NCBI GenBank assembly: GCA_039090855.1
Contig: CM077005.1
Coordinates: forward strand, 76,876,607 to 76,940,606
DNA from: Macrothele yani
Taxonomy: Eukaryota; Arthropoda; Arachnida; Araneae; Macrothelidae
Direction: 5' to 3'
DNA length: 64,000 nucleotides
The notes under the pieces are model-generated. The model was not told the DNA's origin and did not search any database. It saw only the letters and a list, made by a program, of their open reading frames with translations. Both the position numbers and the translations under genes were made by a program. Below, piece after piece: positions 55,514-64,000 of the stretch; positions within the stretch are counted from its first letter, which is position 1, and the number at the start of each line of letters is the position of its first letter.

Positions 55514-55530
55514 AAGCGCGCGCGCGCACA

Positions 55531-55565
<35 letters not shown>
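55514..55565. repeat. (CG)n(CA)n microsatellite
   Basis: GCGCGCGCGCACACGCGCAC followed by a CACACA run to 55564. Alternating purine-pyrimidine, so prone to Z-DNA. Confidence 0.92.
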
Positions 55566-55569
<4 letters not shown>

Positions 55570-55571
<2 letters not shown>

Positions 55572-58480
55572 TCTGCAAATGAATTACGCAGGATAGTTTT
55601 CATTCAGTCAAACAGAGGTCGGTCAAAGATCGCCAAAAAATTTCCAATTCCAGAGAGAAGAATACTGAAGTGTCTTCAAAATGTTTAACTTCTTGATTTT
55701 CCTGAAGTTTTATTAGCAGGTCCTACAGCTTTTCCGGTAAGAAGTAGATAACAAAATATAATTAATTGGTGAAAAATGCACGTCACTATGAAAATCAAAA
55801 TGTGTGGTTCTTACTCCAGCGACTCCATTGCAAGCAAGACATAGCTTTTTCTCTTATCACAGATACGCAACGATCAACAACTTGAAGCTATTCAGTTAAG
55901 ACTCAGAAAAAATATCTTCTTCTTTTACCACTGCTCTGAATGCATGAAAATAGGTGCTCATTTCCCTTGAACACATAAGCAAAAACGTTTTGCCAACAAA
56001 AAAGATATATGGTTTTCTCCGGGGAGAAGAATTCATAGTCATCGTATCACCATCACTGAGAAGTTCGCAAACACATTCGGCGTTTATGTAACAGAGAGAG
56101 ATCGGGTTATAATGATGGAACGTATGTAATATCATCATATATTTTTTCATTAGCAAATGAAAACTTAGAATATTCCCCAGAGTTTTCGGATGCTGAAAAA
56201 AACATCCTCCAACCAATTCTTGCACTTTCCTGATATATTGTGCTTTACCTTACTGATTTTCCTAGAACCAACTACTTGGTTATACGACACTAATTGGAAT
56301 AACACAGTGCCTTGCTTGTCTTGCTCGCAGTACTAATAATAGTAAGTCGAAGTACCACCTTTCGACTACGTTTACTCTTATGACAACACACCCGTTTTAC
56401 AAAATTATCCTGATTAATTAAAGTTTTTTTTTATCTGGCTTTCCCGGATATCCAGGGTAAAGATATCGAATTCAGAATCAAATTATTATTCAAGTTCTCC
56501 TATTTTTAGATTATAATTGTTTCTATTGTCTAAAACTCAACACGGTGTCCAAGTGTCCGTGAGATTCTAAGTATGCTATGTCATTAGTTTTGCTCTATTC
56601 TTAAGGGTACTTTTAATACCATTATTTGAAAAATATTTGTGTGATCGGTCTCGCTGAACTGAAATAATATTCCAGTGATATCTTTTGACAGGTGAAGCTT
56701 TTTCTGAACAATTTATTAGGCAGACGACAAAGTGCGTGATACTTTGCCACTACTGGGTGCATTTCCAAAGCAGAGCGTAGTCTTCACAGCACAGAATTGT
56801 AAAGACTTCTATATATATCAGCACATATGTGAAAATAAACTGGGGAGAAATGTTTACCGAAGATTCCACGCTTCAGTAATGAATAAGGTAACTACCCCAA
56901 ATCCACAGGAGATCTAGAAACAATGTTCCTAACTAATCCTAATTACAAAATTATGTTTGTGTTACCTGACAAGAAGACTACTGGAAGTAAGCAAAACACA
57001 ACAAAGCTCCTTTCTCCTCTTAGTTGTGGCAGCAAAGATAACTCGTTTTCTCTGCACCGTCCTCTTAACACTCTACGACCCCCACTCCTCTAACTTCTAC
57101 TCAGTATCTAGCTCTCCGCCCCCCCCCCCCTTCTCCCTCATCACATACCCGCACACATTCTTCCAGAACGCCCTTCTATGTTTGCTGTCGTGAAAGCCGA
57201 TTATCATCACGACTCAATCAATGGGAAAGACATGTTCCTGTCTGCACTATTTGTTCCAAGCTGATCAATGCATCCGTGGGCCTAACAAAGACCAATGGTT
57301 CAAAGAGCTTGGCCGTGGCCGTAATGCAACAACAGTCTGCACTTCCACTGATTAGCCTCCATTTTAATATCGCCCTCTTGCGTTTAGGACGTTAGGCTAC
57401 GTGGTTATTATTGTCGCTCGTATAGGATTCGGAGCGCATGCAATCCTCTCAGAAGCTAGAGTTTGATCTTTCGTTGAGCTGCCACGCTGCAATGGAAGAC
57501 AATAATAGGTTTTCTCTCTCAAAAGCGGAACGTGAACCGAAATTCTATTAAACAACGAGCACAGTTAAAGCAGAGAACCGTGTTATTGTTGCAGCATTTT
57601 AAAACTGAGTAAGATTCGCCTTTCTGTTTATCATGGTTTCTAGAATTTCACGCTCGCCATTTAAAAACAATTACACTCTGTGGCTAAAAGCAACCGCTCT
57701 CATTTTAAGGTAAATACTTGGCGTTAAATTAAACGTACATACAGATGAAACCATTTCCTTAATTTATTTTCGGACGATTGTTATTTAGAATTAGTCACGT
57801 CTGCATGCGCGCAAGCAGCTGTATTTGAAAGAACACAGCGGATTAAAAGTCGTTGACACACCCTTGGGAGATAATAACTGCTAATTTGTAAAACGCAAGC
57901 TCTTATTTACCGTAGTTTATGGAATCACACATTTATTCCCATGACAAAGAGTGTAGATGCACAACGTCATCATCGATGTTTTTTTCTCAAAACTGTATTT
58001 TTTTAAATTTATCTGTTTAAAGTGGTGACTGTAATGTCCTAGGTATTTTTTTATAAGTGATCATTGCAATGCTTGAAAAGATTATTCCAGAATATTTTTG
58101 AGTGTGACGTATACCTGTATTTAAACTTCTTTTTGAGGTTCTGTTTTCTTAAGTAAATTTTGTTACTTCTCTATTAAAGACTTTCTAACTGAACGGCACA
58201 TTACTTCTCCGAACATCTTTTACATTTTGGCAACGCTGACAGTGAATGAGAGCAATATAAAATGACGATTTTGAATGTCAAGAACGTGGATTGTATAGTG
58301 AGATAAATTGCAAACAGATTGTGGTAGGAGTGTATACAAAACTTGAAGGCATCGTAGGATACCTGGTTCCTGGACCACCCTACGCTGTCACCTTCCTCGT
58401 TAGAGGACGAGCCCACCACTTATCAGGTATATAGGTAGCAGGACATCACTGCATTCACGTACACGGTAATTCGTTATCGG
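55570..58480. other. No gene recognised over ~2.9 kb
   Basis: A 109-codon minus-strand frame at 55896-56225 has no motif I recognise and no family match; I do not call it a gene. A C10 tract lies at 57120. No TE ends seen. Confidence 0.45.
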
Positions 58481-58481
58481 T

Positions 58482-59345
58482 ATGAATAAACGTCGGGAGT
58501 TAAAAGAGTTTGAAACAAGGATGATAGTGGGTGCCTGACGCATGGGCCGCTGTACCACACAGGAGGTACAGCAGTTGCAGTGTCCCCGTTAGACAGCATC
58601 AAAAGTCTATCTGGAATACACCATTTCCGGAATGGCCTCGCATCGTGGACATCGATGTTGGCGAAGAAATATGGTAGATTAACGTGGCCGCCAACATTTG
58701 TCTCGCATAGTTTCAACTAACTGGAAAGTGAGAGTGGCACAAATCATCACCGAATTCAACGAGGGAGGTGCCAGAAACGTCTCCGGCCAGGTCATTAGGT
58801 GATAATTAGCCTCAACAGGCTATGGAAGTAGCCGACACACCAGACTTCTATTGCTAACGCCAAATAAAATGGCTGTACGCCTCGACTGGGAAAGATAACA
58901 ACTGCACTGGCCCTTGGATGACTGGAGACGGATATCCTGGTCCGATGAATCCCGTTTTCAGTTATTTCGCGCAAACGGAAGGGTGCAAAACTGGCGGACA
59001 CCGCATGAAGTGATGGTCCCGGCATGTCAAAAAAGAACTGCTAAGGCTGGTGGAGGCACGATTATGATCACGGGTGTTCAACAGGCGCACATTGGGACCT
59101 ATGTTACGTCTAGATACATCTGTGAACGGTCCAAGCTGTGTGTCCATCCTTGCAGAACACCTGCATCCGTTCATGGTAATAATGCACCCACAAGGCAGTG
59201 GACTCCTCCATCAGGAAAATGCACCCACAAGGCAGTGGACTCCTCCATCAGGGAAATGCACCCACAAGGCAGTGGACTCCTCGATCAGGAAAATGCACCA
59301 CCCACAGAGCCCGTGGTGACCAGAACATGGTACCTGCCCTGAAAT
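58482..59345 (+). pseudogene. Tc1-like transposase with internal 37-bp array (element T)
   Basis: Frame MNKRRELKEFETRMIVGA at 58482, a stop, then HTH pieces with stops, LDDWRRISWSDESRFQLFRA NGRV at 58910-58985 with the first Asp intact, and KAGGGTIMITGV. The second motif is decayed to HGNNAPTRQW (Asn for Asp) and lies in a 37-bp tandem array at 59182-59300. The third motif is not found; ends near 59345. Terminal repeats were not identified. Confidence 0.78.
59182..59300 (+). repeat. 37-bp x3 tandem array in a Tc1 transposase
   Basis: ATGCACCCACAAGGCAGTGG recurs at 59182, 59219 and 59256, and a shortened fourth start lies at 59293. Period 37, not a multiple of three, so each copy shifts frame. 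Confidence 0.92.
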
Positions 59346-59599
59346 TCCTTTTCAAGAAGTTTCATAGAGAGACTCGTCTGAGAGAACCCTATCTTGTGGG
59401 AGCAAGACATCAGGTTGCCCTTCTGAAGGTGTGATAAAACGAATTCTTCCAACATATCAAGGAAAACAATAATCCTGCTGACTGTCTTTTAGATGAAACA
59501 GAAAGGCTTGATTATCCGGTACTGCATGACACCACATCAGACATTCATGTGTGTGTGCGTGTGTTTTTATTTTTGCGTCGCTTCATTCATGCTCGCGTA

Positions 59600-59960
59600 C
59601 AGCACATGGGGTGTAAAACCCTATACCCGATTGTTTTGGCGGTTAACATGGCATGCCACATAAAATGTTCCTACGTCCGAAAGTATTACACTCTGCAGAA
59701 AAGTGTAATGGTTATCAACTTTACCCAAAAGCTCTACAACGAGTTGAAGACGTTTAGGTTTGTCGCTTACGTGGACAGCGTGCAAAATTTGCACTGTAGG
59801 CAAATAAGTTTTGCCTTTGCGGAACGGTTTCTGGATAGCTGAATGAGGTATTTGAAGTTCCCAAGATGCCCCTCTTGTGGATTTGCCTGGGCTGCATTGA
59901 ATGCTTGCCAAATGGATTCTACCTTCTAGTCAGCCCCACGTGGCCTTCCTGAGGAAGTAT
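59600..59960 (-). pseudogene. IS630/mariner-like (DUF4817-type) transposase fragment
   Basis: Minus-strand frame 59911-59621: SPGKSTRGASWELQIPHSAI QK, then LQLVVELLGKVDNHYTFLQS and VILSDVGTFYVACHVNRQNN RV, the block that in element Q reads LIFSDEATFHVSGKVSRQNV. The first catalytic Asp is kept, its neighbour Glu is Val. The rest of the element on the left is missing; an N-terminal part to 60174 is unclear. Confidence 0.65.
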
Positions 59961-60392
59961 TCTCCGAAACACTGTCTGTAGCTAAAACGTTATTATAAAT
60001 ATCAGTTGTTTCTTTTGTCACGTCTTCGTGGATTACGCACTGTATACGTTCGAATAAAATTCTGCTGTATTTGCATTGTTGATTTGGTCTCGATGAACTA
60101 CTACACACACATAACTTTCTGCTGCACAGAAACACCTTTTCATGTCTGATATATGCAGCGACATCTGTTAGCACTAACAGAATAATACTTTCGGACGTAG
60201 CAACAGAGACTCCCGTTCATTATTTATTACTCGCAGTGACCGAAACCGAGAAAATCGCAAGACTTAAACGAAACAAACGTTAATTTTTGTTTATCGAATA
60301 AATCTTATAAGGGGTAAATATAAATATGTATAAATGACATCGTCTCTGTACGAACAATTGAATAAGAAAATCAAGGAACTTTAATCTAAAAT

Positions 60393-60438
60393 ACAAATGA
60401 GTACTTTCGGGCCACTTTGGTCCCATCTTCAGATGTGA
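60393..60438 (-). ncRNA. Hammerhead-like motif, left arm of PLE-3
   Basis: On the minus strand: CACAU, core CUGAAGA (CUGANGA consensus), one extra U, stem II GGG(A)CC/GGCCC, GAAA, stem III AG-UA-CU, cleavage base C, then AUUUGU. Stem III is intact here while stem I pairs only in part. Confidence 0.5.
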
Positions 60439-60657
60439 GGGGAACAGTGCTGCAATTTATAGAAACCAGGGCAGTATGGGTAAACATAGTATGTGTGTGT
60501 GTTACGTCAGCGATGTTTAAGGTGGAGCTCCCTCGTTTTACCCAGTCTCCTTTGGGTGATTATATAATATATTGTCCATACAGGTAGTAAATTACATGGT
60601 ATAGAGAGTGATCCATTGGATAACTGGGCTTGCTAAAGCATTTGATACCCTACGCAC

Positions 60658-61251
60658 TTGATCAACAGAACTCATTCACGTGTCAGGACCACCTTGGGCT
60701 CCTCGCTACAACGTATTGATGATCACTCTAAGAGATACGTGGGTTCGATAGATTATATTTCAGCTCTCACTAAACCCCTGAGAAACATCTGTCACCGTTT
60801 CTCCTTGGATTGTGGCACCAAATCTCGCAATATGATAACCATGATCCGAAAGGATCGAGAAAGAACCCAGGAAGAGCAAAAATGGGGTATCTGCAGCATT
60901 CCCTTACTTGATGAAACGGGGCCGCTTTCTTCTTGTTACACCGGATCTACAGCTCGTAGTCTTGCCTGCAGAGTACGGGAACACAAATACAACATCAAGG
61001 CAGGGCTTCAAAATACTGCCTTGGCGCGAACTGTCAAGGATGGGACTTTCTGCCCGGATTGGGACCATGCAAGAATCCTAATAACGCCAAGATCCCATTC
61101 AATGCTGTTATTGCCTGAAAGTTTATTTATTTGTAAAGCCCGCAACAAATGTTGTAATGACTATATACCATGTGATTTACTACCTGTATGGAAAAATATA
61201 TTATATAATCACCCAAAGGAGACTGGACAAAACGGGGAAGCTCCACCTTAA
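60658..61251 (+). pseudogene. PLE-3 GIY-YIG endonuclease region
   Basis: An open frame of 197 codons ending at a stop (61249-61251). The first ~70 residues match the RT-to-endonuclease linker of PLEs (SSLQRIDDHSKRYVGSIDYI, PLRNICHRFSLDCG). The endonuclease follows: KWGICSIPLL (GIY-like), CYTGSTARSLACRVREHKYN (YIG-like, here YTG, with the conserved Arg and His), and LPESLFICKARNKCCNDYIP, where a Glu and Asn expected of the fold are present. No RT upstream, so it is a fragment although the frame is clean. The Ile-to-Thr change in YIG may matter for activity. Confidence 0.75.
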
Positions 61252-61338
61252 TCATCGCTGACGTACCATAAACACATACTATGTTTACCCATACTACCCT
61301 GGTTTCTATAAATTGCAGCACTGTTCAAATGTTAACCT

Positions 61339-61383
61339 CACATCTGAAGATGGGACCAAAGTGGCCCGAAAGTAGTCATGTGT
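61339..61383 (+). ncRNA. Hammerhead-like motif, right arm of PLE-3
   Basis: Stem I CACAU (61339-61343) pairs perfectly with AUGUG (61378-61382). Core CUGAAGA at 61344-61350, then an extra U, stem II GGG(A)CC/GGCCC (61352-61367), GAAA at 61368-61371, and GUAGUC with the expected cut after C at 61377. Stem III is damaged here (AGUAGU instead of AGUACU in the left arm). Hammerheads with a very short stem III are known from PLEs; the extra U after the core is a departure from the standard fold. Confidence 0.55.
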
Positions 61384-61455
61384 ATTTTAGATTAAAGTTT
61401 CTTGATTTTCTTATTCAATTGTTCGTACAGAGACGGCGTCATTTATACTTATCTA

Positions 61456-63660
61456 TCAAGAATGTACGAGTGATTGGTTTTATATTGTGTAGGGGTAAAT
61501 ATGTTATATCGAAGTAAAATAAAATAAGATGGAATAAGTAACTTTCTGTAGAAAAACAGAAAGTGTTACCTTCATCTCTTGCAAAAACGTATGATGCGAC
61601 CAAGGGATCAACCAACCGTTTGTAGTCTTATGATGAAGTCTCTGGAAAAGGTGTCCGTGTGATGATAGGATTCCCGATGAAGTCGCTCAGGCATATTCTC
61701 TCTTTACAAGAGTTTTCGCCACCGAGACCACTCGGTTTCAGTAGTCCACACGCCCAGTTGAGGACGAACAAAGTTAGCTACACCGAGCCATTTTCCCCTT
61801 TTCTCACTTTGACCTTTCACGTGATTGGTTCGCAACTACAATCATTTGTATTATTACCCAGCTGTCGACACATACACACAAATTTTCATGGCACTACGAC
61901 AAGTACTTCTTTGTGTGACATTTTCTAGGTTAGGCACAGTATGTTATCAATATTTTTGTACAGGGAAAACGTAGGAACAATCATTTCAATTACTGAAGGT
62001 ACGCCCATCTTGTTTGAAACATTCATACATATCTTTTGTCTTTACATCTAATCAATCAGACTCCTTCTTGTAAAATCGATTTTTTTACTTCAGAACCGTA
62101 GTTCTGACATCTTTGTTTAAGTGTTTCTTGCAGTATCTCTCTGTGTAGTATCCAGAAATAATAGCCCATCATTATTTTTTCTGCTGCATGCTTACACATT
62201 ACAAGAGCAAAACTAAAACTTACCAAGGGGAACTTTTTGTTCTCCCTAGATGTCATCATCATCTTCCAAATAAAACATCATCTTACTTTTGGCATCATAA
62301 ACATCATCTTACTTTTTGCCACTGCCTCAGTTCTTCAACAAAAATAGCACAGACCCTATGTGTAGCCTGTGATTTATTCTGGCAAAGTTTCGCTCCAAGA
62401 AATACGCAGTAAGCTGTTTTTAAAAAGTCTGTAATGATTTGCCATGGTAACCAATTTTCACTCCAAAGGATGTGTAGTAAGCTTTTTGTACAAGGTCTGT
62501 AACATTTATTTTTTTATCAAATTCCTCGCAAATGTAACAGAAATAGTCCGAAAATTTATCACATTTTCGTAGCCATTGTCACAGGAACTGCTATTCACTA
62601 CATTAAAACCAAACACGAATACAATAGACAACTTTTAAATGTAGAGATACAACTACAACGGGCAACTCTCAGCCTTATAGAGAAGCAGAGAGGAGCTCAA
62701 GCGCAAGTTCAGATATGTTTGAATTTTACTTACACATGTTTATCGGCTCAGTTTACCCCCTACTCCTATTCCTCAGCACTTTCCTCCACTTCTCAAGGCA
62801 ATATTATTCCGATGGCGATCGGACAGAATCACTAACTTATAAAATCTTTGTTCGTATCTTGACAAAACTCTCGCAATGAAACTCTTGGAAACGTGCGTCG
62901 TCATTTTCCCTCTGTTGATGATGCACCAATGCTCATCCTGTCACCAATGTTCATCCCGCTACGAGTTTAGTGAGATACATATATCAACCTTTTCCTTTGG
63001 TGCTTCTACGGTGTAATGCTTGCCTCTAGAAACGCATTCCTCCGTCTTTACGGCTCGTATCTATGAGCTTCAGGGACCAAGTTATGGATAACGGGATTTC
63101 TGCAAAAATTGCGAATAATTTGTACCTGATTAACCCACTTCTGTAATGACTCTCATGTGATTTCTGGTGAAACTGCCGCAAATGATCTAGAGGCAGTAAG
63201 TACTTCAGTCTTCTTCAAATGTCCATCCAACGGAACCCCTCCCTGGGCAAACGAATAGATTGAGAAGATATCTGCGGCGACAGACTGTTTGGATTTGAAA
63301 GATTTCATGAGGAATTTCTAAGAAAAGCCGTTGGCTTTAATAATCCTGGATTTATTAAGAAACATGCCTTTACGTGGAAATTTTGGGAAAAATAGAGGTC
63401 CTGTTGGCATAATTTGAAATATGATACAGAGCAGACATTTGTTACTCAAAACATCTTCAATAGAACTACTCTCTTAACATGACCTTTTCTTCCTTTCCGA
63501 TTGATTCTGGTGTATTGGTTGGTCATTTTACCAAAGTTTGTGCTGAAAGGATGCCCTCTAAAAGGGATTTTGTGCAGCTGCCTGAGTTTCACGCTTGTTT
63601 GCTCCAACTCTGGTGATGTCCTTATGCAACAATTTACTGAGTCTGAGGCATGGACCAAAC
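61456..63660. other. No gene; two short imperfect tandem repeats
   Basis: No gene recognised. AAACATCATCTTACTTTT occurs twice at 62272-62325 (~29-bp period). A ~75-bp unit with CTCCAA...GTAGTAAGCT and AAGTCTGTAA repeats at about 62385-62510. Confidence 0.45.
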
Positions 63661-63664
63661 TTTG

Positions 63665-63872
63665 CTGCCCCAGTGGCAGAGTGATCTGAAGCACTGGTTT
63701 CTGACCAGTCGTTTAAGGTTGGTTTTTAGTTCGAGTCCTGAATGAGGCATGAGTGGTGTATTTGTCTAACGGGTCTGGCTTCGGCTCTTCTTTGCAACCA
63801 GCGGCCCTGAATTCTGGAGGAGTGATTGATTATAGCCCTTGGTGACATTTAAACCTCGAAACAAAAAATTGA
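63665..63872 (+). mobile_element. tRNA-derived SINE, diverged copy
   Basis: Head GCCCCAGTGGCAGAGTGATC with B box AGTTCGAGTCC, body words GGCATGAGTGGTGTATTTGT and TATAGCCCTTGGTGACATTT AAACCTC matching the SINE at 36831 with many changes, then an A-rich tail. An old member of the same family. Confidence 0.75.
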
Positions 63873-64000
63873 ACCAGACTTATGATAATGATAAACACCG
63901 CTGTGGAGGCTCATGGGGTTAAATATTTTAAACTCAGAGCGTTCGAACCCGGATTTTGTGTTCTGACTCATATTTTCAACAGTCTGCTGTCAGAGAAGAA

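Larger units (their letters stand above)
60323..61455 (+). mobile_element. Penelope-like element PLE-3 with inverted terminal arms
   Basis: The right arm (61160-61455: end of the endonuclease ORF, 3' flank, ribozyme-like motif) is repeated in inverse orientation at 60323-60605 with ~90% likeness. The ~555 bp between the arms encodes most of the GIY-YIG endonuclease region. No RT domain is present, so this is a 5'-truncated copy whose 3' end has been added again in reverse. Confidence 0.8.

Noticed and set aside
55896..56225. 109-codon minus-strand ORF
   Set aside because: No motif or repeat context recognised; length is within chance for this much AT-rich sequence on six frames. Kept only as a note.
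63890..63960. Further tRNA-like head (GTTCGAACCC)
   Set aside because: A B-box-like word is present but no convincing A box and no SINE body before the window ends.

Overview
This window is a piece of a large, repeat-rich eukaryotic genome, most likely an arthropod. The guess rests on the repeat content: many Tc1-like families, an IS630/mariner-like family with sites CAGGGTGTTTC, one mariner, an RTE-type LINE with a TGATGA tail, Penelope-like elements (PLEs) with GIY-YIG endonucleases, a hAT remnant and tRNA-derived SINEs. I cannot name the species. I found no host protein gene, rRNA gene or free-standing tRNA gene in 64 kb. Coding potential is almost entirely transposable-element (TE) ORFs, most of them broken.

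Layout: 0-5.4 kb has two Tc1 elements, one decayed Tc1, a fold-back MITE and a SINE. 7.1-13 kb has two PLE remnants, each split by a later insertion: an RTE LINE with an intact ~1000-codon ORF sits in the first, and a Tc1 sits exactly in the Y-I-G codons of the second. 15.8-20.6 kb has two copies of a ~1.5 kb non-coding TIR element (called GCA element here for its repeated TGGCCAGCA-like motifs); the second hosts a Tc1. 21-26 kb has a decayed Tc1, two abutting perfect palindromes and a Tc1. 27.8-28.4 kb is a pyrimidine-rich minisatellite. 29.6-30.6 kb is a hAT pseudogene. 30.7-39.6 kb is a run of five Tc1 elements, one split by a SINE and one holding a 174-bp x5 tandem array. 41-43.6 kb has a MITE and two decayed transposases. 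44.1-48.2 kb is a three-level nest (Tc1 > GCA element > IS630-like element). 48.3-52.7 kb has a Tc1 with a 91-bp x3 start duplication and a mariner split by the fourth GCA element. 52.8-60.3 kb is sparse: a MITE, hairpins, minisatellites, a Tc1 with a 37-bp x3 array and an IS630-like fragment. 60.3-61.5 kb is a PLE fragment whose 3' end is repeated as a ~285 bp inverted arm, each arm carrying a hammerhead-ribozyme-like motif. A diverged SINE lies at 63.7 kb.

The elements do not cooperate as a pathway. Their nesting gives a relative time order: PLEs, Tc1-O and the mariner are older; the GCA element, RTE, Tc1-D, Tc1-E, the SINE and the IS630-like element are younger. Strongest observations: the GCA family (four copies, 4-bp target duplication read from an interrupted mariner ORF, an internal tRNA-Gly-like segment and no transposase), hammerhead-like motifs in two PLEs, and repeated perfect snap-back palindromes, two of which can be dated by comparison with sister repeat copies.
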